A stretch of 64,000 bases of DNA, taken from the NCBI GenBank assembly GCA_963580455.1, contig OY756968.1:15779996-15843995 (forward strand). The letters run 5' to 3'. The translations under genes were made by a program, and so were the position numbers. The notes under the pieces were generated by a model. The model was not told the DNA's origin. It did no database searches and was given only the letters and a program-made list of their open reading frames with translations. This document shows, piece after piece, positions 49,653 to 63,230 of the stretch. The stretch's first letter is position 1, and every line of letters begins with the position of its first letter. Source of the DNA: Euonymus europaeus (lineage: Eukaryota > Streptophyta > Magnoliopsida > Celastrales > Celastraceae).

Positions 49653-52600
49653 GTGTACCTCTTTTATTGTTCTTTTATGTCAAATTTTGTGTGTTTGTGC
49701 TTTCTAGATTATTTCGATGCCAAAACACCAGCTTTTTATGAAAAATGCACAAAACCGTTAAAAGCTCCTCCATTGAGAGAGTTGAGCAACTTCGGCCCAT
49801 CAAAGTTGCTCGGTGTACACTTTTTATTGTTCTTCTATGTCAAATTTTACGAGTATAAGCTTCCTAGATTATTTCGATGCCTAAACAACAACTTTCTATG
49901 ACAAATCAAAATAACCAATAAAAGTTCCTCCATAGAGAGAGTTGAGCAAATACGAACCATCAAAGTTGCTCGGTGTACACTTTTTATTGTTCCTCTATGT
50001 CAAATTTTATAGTATAACCTTCCAAGATTATTTCGATACCAAAACGCCAACTTTCTATGACAAATGGACAAAGCCATTAAAAGCTCCTTCATAGAGAGAG
50101 TTGAGTAACTTCGGACCATCAAAGTTGGTCGGTGTACACTTTTTATTGTTTCTCTATGTCAAATTTTTTGCGTATAAACTTCCTAGATTATTTCGATGCC
50201 AAAAAATGAACTTTCTATGAAAAATGAACAAAACCGTTAAAAGCTCCTCCATGGAAAAAATAGAGAAACTTCGGGCCATCAAAGTTGCTCTGTGTACAGT
50301 TTTTATTGTTCTTCTATGTGAAATTTTATGAGTATATGCTTCCTAGATTATTTCGATGCGAAAACACCAACTTTCTATGAGAAATGGACAAAACCGTTAA
50401 AAGCTCCTCCAAAGAGAGAGTTGAGCAACCTCGGACCGTCAACGTTGCTCTGTGTACACTTTTTATTGTTCTTCTATGTCAAATTTTTCGCGTATAAGCT
50501 TCCTTGATTATTTCGATTCCAAAACATCGACTTTCTATAACAAATGGACAAAACCGTTAAAAGCTCCTCCATAGAGAGAGTTGAGCAACTTCGGACCATC
50601 AAAGTTGCTCGGTGTACATCTTTTATTGTTCTTCTATGTCAAATTTTTCGACTATAAGCTTCCTAGATTATTTCGATGCCAAAACACCAACTTTCTGTGA
50701 CAAATGGACAAAACCGGTAAAAGTACCTTATAGAGAGAGTTGAGCAACTTCGAACCGTCGATGTTTCTCGGTGTACACTTTTTATTGAAAGAAATGTCAA
50801 ATTTTATGAGTATAAGCTTCCTAGATTATTTCAATCCCAAAACACTAACTTTCTATAAGAATTCACAAAACTGTTAAAAGTTCCTCCATTGAGAGAGTTG
50901 AGCAAATTCGAACCATCAAAGTTGCTCGGCGGACACCTTTTATTGTTCTTCTATGTCAAATTTTTCGACTTAAGCTTCCTAGATTATTTCGATGACAAAA
51001 CACCAACTTTCTATGACAAATGGAAAAAACCGTTAAATGCTTCTTCATAGAGGGAGTTGAGCAACTTCGGACCGTCAAAGTTGCTTAGTGTACCTCTTTT
51101 ATTGTTCTTTTATGTCAAATTTTGTGTGTTTATACTTTCAAGATTATTTCGATGCCAAAACACCAGCTTTTTATGAAAAATGCACAAAACCGTTAAAAGC
51201 TCCTCCATTGAGAGAGTTGAGCAACTTCGGCCCATCAAAGTTGCTCGGTGTACACTTTTTATTGTTCTTCTATGTCAAATTTTACGAGTATAAGCTTCCT
51301 AGATTATTTCGATGCCTAAACAGCAACTTTCTATGACAAATCAAAATAACCAATAAAAGTTCCTCCATAGAGAGAGTTGAGCAAATACGAACCATCAAAG
51401 TTGCTCGGTGTACACTTTTTATTGTTCCTCTATGTCAAATTTTATAGTATAACCTTCCAAGATTATTTCGATACCAAAACGCCAACTTTCTATGACAAAT
51501 GGAAAAAGCCATTAAAAGCTCCTTCATAGAGAGAGTTGAGTAACTTCGGACCATCAAAGTTGGTCGGTGTACACTTTTTATTGTTTCTCTATGTCAAATT
51601 TTTTGCGTATAAACTTCCTAGATTATTTCGATGCCAAAAAATGAACTTTCTATGAAAAATGAACAAAACCGTTAAAAGCTCCTCCATGGAAAGAATAGAG
51701 AAACTTCGGGCCATCAAAGTTGCTCTGTGTACAGTTTTTATTGTTCTTCTATGTGAAATTTTATGAGTATATGCTTCCTAGATTATTTCGATGCGAAAAC
51801 ACCAACTTTCTATGAGAAATGGACAAAACCATTAAAAGCTCCTCCAAAGAGAGAGTTGAGCAACCTCGGACCGTCAACGTTGCTCTGTGTACACTTTTTA
51901 TTGTTCTTCTATGTCAAATTTTTTGCGTATAAGCTTCCTTGATTATTTCGATTCCAAAACATCGACTTTCTATAACAAATGGACAAAACCGTTAAAAGCT
52001 CCTCCATAGAGAGAGTTGAGCAACTTCGGACCATCAAAGTTGCTCGGTGTACACCTTTTATTGTTCTTCTATGTCAAATTTTTCGACTATAAGCTTCCTA
52101 GATTATTTCGATGCCAAAACACCAACTTTCTGTGACAAATGGACAAAACCGGTAAAAGTACCTTATAGAGAGAGTTGAGCAACTTCGAACCGTCGATGTT
52201 TCTCGGTGTACACTTTTTATTGAAAGAAATGTCAAATTTTATGAGTATAAGCTTCCTAGATTATTTCAATCCCAAAACACTAACTTTCTATAAAAATTCA
52301 CAAAACTGTTAAAAGTTCCTCCATTGAGAGAGTTGAGCAAATTCGAACCATCAAAGTTGCTCGGCGGACACCTTTTATTGTTCTTTTATGTCAAATTTTT
52401 CGACTTAAGCTTCCTAGATTATTTCGATGACAAAACACCAACTTTCTATGACAAATGGAAAAAACCGTTAAATGCTTCTTCATAGAGGGAGTTGAGCAAC
52501 TTCGGACCGTCAAAGTTGCTTAGTGTACCTCTTTTATTGTTCTTTTATGTCAAATTTTGTGTGTTTATACTTTCAAGATTATTTCGATGCCAAAACACCA

Positions 52601-52780
52601 GCTTTTTATGAAAAATGCACAAAACCGTTAAAAGCTCCTCCATTGAGAGAGTTGAGCAACTTCGGCCCATCAAAGTTGCTCGGTGTACACTTTTTATTGT
52701 TCTTCTATGTCAAATTTTACGAGTATAAGCTTCCTAGATTATTTCGATGCCTAAACAGCAACTTTCTATGACAAATCAAA
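49653..52780 (+). repeat. Tandem 1435-bp (9-monomer) higher-order repeat, two units and a partial third
   Basis: The landmark monomer with GTACCTCTTTTATTG recurs at 49653, 51088 and 52523, exactly 1435 bp apart. Shared oddities include AATAGAGAAACTTCGGG, TTCCTTGATTATTTCG, ACCGGTAAAAGTACCTTATAG and GGCGGACACC. The third copy diverges after about 52790 (AAAAGATCCTCC). Confidence 0.9.
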
Positions 52781-53934
52781 ATAACCAATAAAAGATCCTC
52801 CATAGAGAGAGTTGAGCAAATACGAACCATCAAAGTTGCTCGGTGTACACTTTTTATCGTTCCTCTATGTCAAATTTTATAGTATAAGTTTCCAAGATTA
52901 TTTCGATACCAGAACGCCAACTTTCTATGACAAATGGACAAAACCATTAAAAGTTCCTCCGTAGAGATAGTTGAGTAACTTCGGACCATCAAAATTGGTC
53001 GGCGTACAGTTTTTATTGTTTCTCTATGTCAAATTTTTTGCGTATAAACTTCCTAGATTATTTCCATGCCAAAACACGAACTTTCTATGACAAATGAACA
53101 AAACCGTTAAAAGCTCCTCCATGGAAAGAGTTGAGCAACTTCGGGCCATCAAAGTTGCTCTGTGTACAATTTTTATTGTTCCTCCATGTCAAATTTTATA
53201 GTATAACCTTCCAAGATTATTTCGATACCAAAACGCTAACTTTCTATGACAAATGGACAAAGCCATTAAAAGCTCCTTCATAGAGAGACTTGAGTAACTT
53301 CGGACCATCAAAGTTGGTCGCCGTACACTTTTTATTTTTTCTCTATGTCAAATTTTTTGCGTATAAACTTCCTAGATTATTTCGATGCCAAAAAACGAAC
53401 TTTCCATGAAAAATGAACAAAACCGTTAAAAGCTCCTCCATGGAAAGAGTTGAGCAACTTCGGGCCATCAAAGTTGCTCTGTGTACAGTTTTTATTGTTC
53501 TTCTATGTGAAATTTTATGAGTATATGCTTCCTAGATTATTTCGATGCGAAAACAACAACTTTCCATGATAAATGGACAAAACCGTTAAAAGCTCCTCCA
53601 AAGAGAGAGTTGAGCAACCTCGGACCGTCAACGTTGCTCTGTGTACACTCTTTATTGTTCTTCTATGTCAAATTTTTTGCGTATAATCTTCCTTGATTAT
53701 TTCGATTCCAAAACATCGACTTTCTATAACAAATGGACAAAACCGTTAAAAGCTCCTCCATAGAGAGAGTTGAGCAACTTCGGACCATCAAAGTTGCTCG
53801 ATGTACACCTTTTATTGTTCTTCTATGTCAAATTTTTCGACTATAAGCTTCCTCGATTATTCCGATGCCAAAACACCAACTTTCTATGACAAATGGACAA
53901 AACCGTTAAAAGTACCTCATAGAAAGAGTTGAGC

Positions 53935-56900
53935 AACTTCGGACAGTCAAAGTTGCTCGATGTACACTTTTTATTGAAAGAAATGTCAAATTTTATGTGT
54001 ATGAGCTTCCTAGATTATTTCAATCCCAAAACACTACCTTTCTATAAAAATTCACAAAACCGTTAAAAGTTCCTCCATAGAGAGAGTTGCGCAAATTCGA
54101 ACCATCAAAGTTGCTCGGTGTACACCTTTTATTGTTCTTCTATCTCGAATTTTTCGACTTAAGCTTCCTAGATTATTTCGATGACAAAACACCAACTTGC
54201 TATGACAAATGGAAAAAATCGTTAAAAGCTCCTTCATAGAGGGAGTTGAGCAACTTCGGACCTCAAAGTTGCTTAGTGTACCACTTTTATTGTTCTTTTA
54301 TGTCAAATTTTGTGTGTTTATGCTTTCAAGATTATTTCGATGCCAAAACACCAGATTTTTATGAAAAATGCACAAAACCGTTAAAAGCTCCTCCATTGAG
54401 AGAGTTGAGCAACTTCGGCCCATCAAAGTTGCTCGGTGTACACTTTTTATTGTTCTTCTATGTCAAATTTTACGAGTATAAGCTTCCTAGATTATTTCGA
54501 TGCCTAAACATTAACTTTCTATGACAAATCAAAATAGCCAATAAAAGCTTCTCCATAGAGAGAGTTGAGCAAATACAAACCATCAAACTTGCTCGGTGTA
54601 CACTTTTTATTGTTCCTCTATGTCAAATTTTATAGTATAAGCTTCCAAGATTATTTCGATACCAGAACGCAAACTTTCTATGACAAATGGACAAAACCAT
54701 TAAAAGCTCCTCCATAGAGAAAGTTGAGTAACTTCGGACCATCAAAGTTGGTCGGTGTACACTTTTTATTGTTTCTCTATGTCAAATTTTTTGCGTATAA
54801 ACTTCCTAGATTATTTCGATGCCAAAACACGAACTTTCTATGACAAATGAACAAAACCGTTAAAAGTTCCTCCACGAAAAGAGTTGGGCAACTTCGGGCC
54901 ATCAAAGTTGCTCTGTGTACAATTTTTATTGTTCTTCTATGTGAAATTTTATGAGTATATGCTTCATAGATTATTTCGATGCGAAAACACCAATTTTCTA
55001 TGAGAAATGGACAAAACCGTTAAAAGCTCCTCCATAGAGAGAGTTGCGCAAATTCAAACCATCAAAGTTGCTCGTTGTACATCTTTTATTGTTCTTCTCT
55101 GTCAAATTTTTTGAGTATAAGCTTCCTAGATTATTTCGATGCCTAAACAGCAACTTTCTATGACAAATCAAAATAACCATTAAAAGCTCCTCCATAGAGA
55201 GAGTTGAGCAAATACGAACCATCAAAGTTGCTCGGTGTACACTTTTTATTGTTCCTCTATGTCAAATTTTATAGTATAAGCTTCCAAGATTATTTCGATA
55301 CCAAAACGCCAACTTTCTATGACAAATGGACAAAGCCATTAAAAGCTCCTCTATAGAGAGAGTTGAGTAACTTCGGACCATCAAAGTTGGTCGGCGTACA
55401 CTTTTTATTTTTTCTCTATGTCAAATTTTTTGCGTATAAACTTCCTAGATTATTTCGATGCCAAAAAACGAACTTTCTATGAAAAATGAACAAAACCGTT
55501 AAAAGCTCCTCCATGGAAAGAGTTGAGCAACTTCGGGCCATCAAAGTTGCTCTGTGTACAGTTTTTATTGTTCTTCTATGTGAAATTTTATGAGTATATG
55601 CTTCCTAGATTATTTCGATGCGAAAACACCAACTTTCTATGAGAAATGGACAAAACCGTTAAAAGCTCCTCCAAAGAGAGAGTTGAGCAACCTCGGACCG
55701 TCAACTTTTCTCTGTGTACACTTTTTATTGTTCTTTTATGTCAAATTTTTTGCGTATAAGCTTCCTAGATTATTTCGATTCTAAAACATCGACTTTCTAT
55801 AACAAATGGACAAAACCGTTAAAAGCTCCTCCATAGAAAGAGTTAAGCAACTTCGGACAGTCAAAGTTGCTCGATGTACACTTTTTATTGAAAGAAATGT
55901 CAAATTTTATGTGTATGAGCTTCCTAGATTATTTCAATCCCAAAACACTACCTTTCTATAAAAATTCATAAAACCGTTAAAAGTTCCTCCATAAAGAGAG
56001 TTGCGCAAATTCGAACCATCAAAGTTACTCGGTGTACACCTTTTATTGTTCTTCTATCTCGAATTTTTCGACTTAAGCTTCCTAGATTATTTCGATGACA
56101 AAACACCAACTTTCTATGACAAATAGAAAAAATCGTTAAAAGCTCCTTCATAGAGGGAGTTGAGCAACTTCGGACCGTCAAAGTTGCATAGTGTTTCTCT
56201 TTTATTGTTCTTTTATGTCAAATTTTGTGTGTTTATGCTTTGAAGATTATTTCGATGCCAAAACACCAGCTTTTTATGAAAAATGCACAAAACCGTTAAA
56301 AGCTCCTCCATTGAGAGAGTTGAGCAACTTCGGCCCATCAAAGTTGCTCGGTGTACACTTTTTATTGTTCTTCTATGTCAAATTTTACGAGTATAAGCTT
56401 CCTAGATTATTTCGATGCCTAAACATTAACTTTCTATGACAAATCAAAATAGCCAATAAAAGCTTCTCCATAGAGAGAGTTGAGCAAATACAAACCATCA
56501 AACTTGCTCGGTGTACACTTTTTATTGTTCCTCTATGTCAAATTTTATAGTATAAGCTTCCAAGATTATTTCGATACCAGAACGCAAACTTTCTATGACA
56601 AATGGACAAAACCATTAAAAGCTCCTCCATAGAGAAAGTTGAGTAACTTCGGACCATCAAAGTTGGTCGGTGTACACTTTTTATTGTTTCTCTATGTCAA
56701 ATTTTTTGCGTATAAACTTCCTAGATTATTTCGATGCCAAAACACGAACTTTCTATGACAAATGAACAAAACCGTTAAAAGTTCCTCCACGGAAAGAGTT
56801 GGGCAACTTCGGGCCATCAAAGTTGCTCTGTGTACAATTTTTATTGTTCTTCTATGTGAAATTTTATGAGTATATGCTTCATAGATTATTTCGATGCGAA

Positions 56901-59680
56901 AACACCAATTTTCTATGAGAAATGGACAAAACCATTAAAAGCTCCTCCATAGAGAGAGTTGCGCAAATTCAAACCATCAAAGTTGCTCGTTGTACATCTT
57001 TTATTGTTCTTCTCTGTCAAATTTTTTGAGTATAAGCTTCCTAGATTATTTCGATGCCTAAACAGCAACTTTCTATGACAAATCAAAATAACCATTAAAA
57101 GCTCCTCCATAGAGAGAGTTGAGCAAATACGAACCATCAAAGTTGCTCGGTGTACACTTTTTATTGTTCCTCTATGTCAAATTTTATAGTATAAGCTTCC
57201 AAGATTATTTCGATACCAAAACGCCAACTTTCTATGACAAATGGACAAAGCCATTAAAAGCTCCTCTATAGAGAGAGTTGAGTAACTTCGGACCATCAAA
57301 GTTGGTCGGCGTACACTTTTTATTTTTTCTCTATGTCAAATTTTTTGCGTATAAACTTCCTAGATTATTTCGATGCCAAAAAATGAACTTTCTATGAAAA
57401 ATGAACAAAACCGTTAAAAGCTCCTCCATGGAAAGAGTTGAGCAACTTTGGGCCATCAAAGTTGCTCTGTGTACAGTTTTTATTGTTCTTCTATGTGAAA
57501 TTTTATGAGTATATGCTTCCTAGATTATTTCGATGCGAAAACACCAACTTTCTATGAGAAATGGACAAAACCGTTAAAAGCTCCTACAAAGAGAGAGTTG
57601 AGCAACCTCGGACCGTCAACTTTTCTCTGTGTACACTTTTTATTGTTCTTTTATGTCAAATTTTTTGCGTATAAGCTTCCTAGATTATTTCGATTCTAAA
57701 ACATCGACTTTCTATAACAAATGGACAAAACCGTTAAAAGCTCCTCCATAGAAAGAGTTAAGCAACTTCGGACAGTCAAAGTTGCTCGATGTACACTTTT
57801 TATTGAAAGAAATGTCAAATTTTATGTGTATGAGCTTCCTAGATTATTTCAATCCCAAAACACTACCTTTCTATAAAAATTCATAAAACCGTTAAAAGTT
57901 CCTCCATAGAGAGAGTTGCGCAAATTCGAACCATCAAAGTTACTCGGTGTACACCTTTTATTGTTCTTCTATCTCGAATTTTTCGACTTAAGCTTCCTAG
58001 ATTATTTCGATGACAAAACACCAACTTTCTATGACAAATAGAAAAAATCGTTAAAAGCTCCTTCATAGAGGGAGTTGAGCAACTTCGGACCGTCAAAGTT
58101 GCATAGTGTTTCTCTTTTATTGTTCTTTTATGTCAAATTTTGTGTGTTTATGCTTTGAAGATTATTTCGATGCCAAAACACCAGCTTTTTATGAAAAATG
58201 CACAAAACCGTTAAAAGCTCCTCCATTGAGAGAGTTGAGCAACTTCGGCCCATCAAAGTTGCTCGGTGTACACCTTTTATTGTTCTTCTATGTCAAATTT
58301 TACGAGTATAAGCTTCCTAGATTATTTCGATGCCTAAACAGCAACTTTCTATGACAAATCAAAATAACCAATAAAAGCTCCTCCATAGAGAGAGTTCAGC
58401 AAATACTAACCACCAAAGTTGCTCGGTGTACAGTTTTTATTGTTCCTCTATGTCAAATTTTATAGTATAAGATTCCAAGATTATTTCGATACCAGAACGC
58501 CAACTTTCTATGAGAAATGGACAAAACCATTAAAAGCTCCTCCATAGAGAGAGTTGAGTAACTTCGGACCATCAAAGTTGGTCGGTGTACACTTTTTATT
58601 GTTTCTCTATGTCAAATTTTTTGCTTATAAACTTCCTAGATTATTTCGATGCCAAAACACGAACTTTCTATGACAAATGAACAAAACCGTTAAAAGCTCC
58701 TCCACGGAAAGAGTTGAGCAACTTCAGGCCATCAAAGTTGCTCTGTGTACAATTTTTATTGTTCTTCTATGTGAAATTTTATGAGTATATGCTTTACAGA
58801 TTATTTCGATGCGAAAACACCAACTTTTTATGAGAAATGGACAAAACCGTTAAAAGCTCCTCCATAGAGAGAGTTGCGCAAATTCAAACCATCAAAGTTG
58901 CTCGTTGTACATCTTTTATTGTTCTTCTCTGTCAAATTTTTCGAGTATAAGCTTCCTAGATTATTTCGATGCCTAAACAGCAACTTTCTATGACAAATCA
59001 AAATAACCATTAAAAGCTCCTCCATAGAGAGAGTTGAGCAAATACGAACCATCGAAGTTGATCGGTGTACACTTTTTATTGTTCCTCTATGTCAAATTTT
59101 ATAGTATAAGCTTCCAAGATTATTTCGATACCAAAACGCCAACTTTCTATGACAAATGGACAAAGCCATTAAAAGCTCCTCTATAGAGAGAGTTGAGTAA
59201 CTTCGGACCATCAAAGTTGGTCGGCGTACACTTTTTATTTTTTCTCTATGTCAAATTTTTTGCGTATAAACTTCCTAGATTATTTCGATGCCAAAAAACG
59301 AACTTTCTATGAAAAATGAACAAAACCGTTAAAAGCTCCTCCATGGAAAGAGTTGAGCAACTTCGGGCCATCAAAGTTGCTCTGTGTACAGTTTTTGTTG
59401 TTTTTCTATGTGAAATTTTATGAGTATATGCTTCCTAGATTATTTCGATGCGAAAACACCAACTTTCTATGAGAAATGGGCAAAACCGTTAAAAGCTCCT
59501 CCAAAGAGTGAGTTGAGCAACCTCGGACCGTCAACGTTGCTCTGTGTAGACTTTTTATTGTTCTTCTATGTCAAATTTTTTGCGTATAAGCTTCCTAGAT
59601 TATTTCGATTACAAAACATCGACTTTCTATAACAAATGGACAAAACCGTTAAAAGCTCCTCTATAGAGAGAGTTGAGCAA
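53935..59680 (+). repeat. Three tandem copies of a ~1915-bp (12-monomer) higher-order repeat
   Basis: The landmark GGACAGTCAAAGTTGCTCG occurs at 53941, 55855 and 57770, with spacings of 1914 and 1915 bp. Units share GTGTTTCTC or a related change, GATTATTTCAATCCC, TAAACATTAAC (first two units) and CAACTTTTCTCTGTG (first two units). Units 1 and 2 are the most alike; unit 3 has drifted and its end merges into the next block. Confidence 0.9.
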
Positions 59681-62040
59681 CTTCAGACCATCAAAGTTGC
59701 TCAGTGTACACCTTTTATTGTTCTTCTATGTCAAATTTTTCGACTATAAGCTTCCTAGATTATTTCGATGCCAAAACACCAACTTTCTATGACAAATGGA
59801 CAAAACCATTAAAAGTACCTCATAGAAAGAGTTGAGCAACTTCGGACAGTCAAAGTTGCTCGATGTACACTTTTTATTGAAAGAAATGTCAAATTTTATG
59901 TGTACGAGCTTCCTAGATAATTTCAATCCCAAAACACTACCTTTCTATAAAAATTCACAAAACCGTTAAAAGTTCCTCCATAGAGAGAGTTGCGCAAATT
60001 CGAACCATCAAAGTTGTTCGGTGTACACCTTTTATTGTTCTTCTATGTCAAATTTTTCGACTATAAGCTTCCTAGATTATTTCGATGCCAAAACACCAAC
60101 TTTCCATGACAAATGGACAAAACCGTTAAAAGTACCTCATAGAAAGAGTTGAGCAACTTCGGACAGTCAAAGTTCCTCGATGTACACTTTTTATTGAAAG
60201 AAATGTCAAATTTTATGTGTATGAGCTTCCTAGATTATTTCAATCCCAAAACACTACCTTTCTTTAAAAATTCCCAAAACCGTTAAAAGCTCCTCCATAG
60301 AGAGAGTTGAGCAAATACGAACCATCGAAGTTGCTCGGTGTACACTTTTTATTGTTCCTCTATGTCAAATTTTATAGTATAAGCTTCCAAGATTATTTCG
60401 ATACCAAAACGCCAACTTTCTATGACAAATGGACAAAGCCATTAAAAGCTCCTCTATAGAGAGAGTTGAGTAACTTCGGACCATCAAAGTTGGTCGGCGT
60501 ACACTTTTTATTTTTTCTCTATGTCAAATTTTTTGCGTATAAACTTCCTAGATTATTTCGATGCCAAAAAACGAACTTTCTATGAAAAATGAACAAAACC
60601 GTTAAAAGCTCCTCCATTGAAAGAGTTGAGCAACTTCGGGCCATCAAAGTTGCTCTGTGTACAGTTTTTGTTGTTTTTCTATGTGAAATTTTATGAGTAT
60701 ATGCTTCCTAGATTATTTCGATGCGAAAACACCAACTTTCTATGAGAAATGAACAAAACCGTTAAAAGCTCCTCCAAAGAGAGAGTTGAGCAACCTCGGA
60801 CCGTCAACGTTGCTCTGTGTACACATTTTATTGTTCTTCTATGTCAAATTTTTTGCGTATAAGCTTCCTAGATTATTTCGATTCCAAAACATCGACTTTC
60901 TATAAAAAATGGACAAAACCGTTAAAAGCTCCTCTATAGAGAGAGTTGAGCAACTTCGGACCATCAAAGTTGCTCAGTGTACACCTTTTATTGTTCTTCT
61001 ATGTCAAATTTTTCGAATATAAGCTTCCTAGATTATTTCGATGCCAAAACACCAACTTTCTATGACAAATGGACAAAACCATTAAAAGTACCTCATAGAA
61101 AGAGTTGAGCAACTTCGGACAGTCAAAGTTGCTCGATGTACACTTTTTATTGAAAGAAATGTCAAATTTTATGTGTACGAGCTTCCTAGATTATTTCAAT
61201 CCCAAAACACTACCTTTCTTTAAAAATTCACAAAACCGTTAAAAGTTCCTCCATAGAGAGAGTTGCGCAAATTCGAACCATCAAAGTTGTTCGGTGTACA
61301 CCTTTTATTGTTCTTCTATGTCAAATTTTTCGACTATAAGCTTCCTAGATTATTTCGATGCCAAAACACCAACTTTCTATGACAAATGGACAAAACCGTT
61401 AAAAGTACCTCATAGAAAGAGTTGAGCAACTTCGGACAGTCAAAGTTCCTCGATGTACACTTTTTATTGAAAGAAATGTCAAATTATATGTGTATGAGCT
61501 TCCTAGATTATTTCAATCCCAAAACACTACCTTTCTTTAAAAATTCCCAAAACCGTTAAAAGCTTCTCCATAGAGAGAGTTGCGCAAATTCGAACCATCA
61601 AAGTTGCTCGGTGTACACTTTTTATTGTTCCTCTATGTCAAATTTTATAGTATAAGCTTCCAAGATTATTTCGATACCAAAACGCCAACTTTCTATGACA
61701 AATGGACAAAGCCATGAAAAGCTCCTCTATAGAGAGAGTTGAGTAACTTCGGACCATCAAAGTTGGTCGGCGTACACTTTTTATTTTTTCTCTATGTCAA
61801 ATTTTTTGCGTATAAACTTCCTAGATTATTTCGATGCCAAAAAATGAACTTTCTATGAAAAATGAACAAAACCGTTAAAAGCTCCTCCATGGAAAGAGTT
61901 GAGCAACTTCGGGCCATCAAAGTTGCTCTGTGTACAATTTTTATTGTTCTTCTATGTGAAATTTTATGAGTATATGCTTCATAGATTATTTCGATGCGAA
62001 AACACCAACTTTCTATGACAAATGGACAAAACCATTAAAA
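59040..62040 (+). repeat. Tandem ~1275-bp (8-monomer) higher-order repeat, two units and a partial third
   Basis: AAAGCCATTAAAAGCTCCTC or its variant recurs at about 59162, 60437 and 61711 (spacings near 1275 bp). GTACCTCATAGAAAG monomers are doubled within the units. The first unit overlaps the end of the third 12-monomer unit, so this amplification appears to have started from it. Confidence 0.8.
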
Positions 62041-63169
62041 GTACCTCATAGAAAGAGTTGAGCAACTTCGGACAGTCAAAGTTGCTCGATGTACACTTTT
62101 TATTGAAAGAAATGTCAAATTTTATGTGTATGAGCTTCCTAGATTATTTCAATCCCAAAACACTACCTTTCTATAAAAATTCACAAAACCGTTAAAAGTT
62201 CCTCCATAGAGAGAGTTGCGCAAATTCGAACCATCAAAGTTTCTCGGTGTACAACTTTTATTGTTCTTTTATGTCGAATTTTTTGACTTAAGCTTCCTAG
62301 ATTATTTCGATGACAAAACACCAACTTTCTATGACAAATGGAAAAAATCGTTAAAAGCTCCTTCATAGAGGGAGTTGAGCAACTTCGGACCGTCAAAGTT
62401 GCTTAGTGTACCTCTTTTATTGTTCTTTTATGTCAAATTTTGTGTGTTTATGCTTTCAAGATTATTTCGATGCCAAAACAACAGATTTTTATGAAAAATG
62501 CACAAAACCGTTAAAAGCTCCTCCATTGAGAGAGTTGAGCAACTTCGGGCCATCAAAGTTTCTCGGTGTACACTTTTTATTGTTCTTCTAGGTCAAATTT
62601 TACGAGTATAAGCTTCCTAGATTATTTCGATGCCTAAACAGCAACTTTCTATGACAAATCAAAATAACCAATAAAAGCTCCTCCATAGAGAGAGTTGAGC
62701 AAATACGAACCATCAAAGTTGCTCGGTGTACACTTTTTATTGTTCCTCTTTGTCAAATTTTATAGTTTAAGCTTCTAAGATTATTTCGATACCAGAACGC
62801 CAACTTTCTATGACAAATGGACAAAATCATTAAAAGCTCCTCCATAGAGAGAGTTGAGTAACTTCGGACCATCAAAGTTGGTCGGTGTACGCTTTTTATT
62901 GTTTCTCTATGTCAAATTTTTTGCGTATAAACTTCCTAGATTATTTCGATGCCAAAATACGAACTTTCTATGGCAAATGAACAAAACCGTTAAAAGCTCC
63001 TCCATGGAAAGAGTTGAGCAACTTCGGGCCATCAAAGTTGCTCTGTGTACAATTTTTATTGTTCTTCTATGTGAAATTTTATGAGTATATGCTTCATAGA
63101 TTATTTCGATCCGAAAACACCAACTTTCTATGAGAAATGGACAAAACCGTTAAAAGCTCCTCCATAGAA

Positions 63170-63230
63170 AGAGTTGCGCAAATTCAAATTTTATGAGTTT
63201 AAGATTGCTAGATTGTTTCGATCCCAAAAG
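63170..63230 (+). repeat. Truncated monomer with an internal deletion
   Basis: A normal start, GAGTTGCGCAAATTCAAA, passes directly into TTTTATGAGTTTAAGATTGC, skipping roughly 65-70 bases of the monomer. The shared CAAATT at the joint fits a microhomology deletion. It opens the third copy of the dispersed cassette. Confidence 0.8.
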
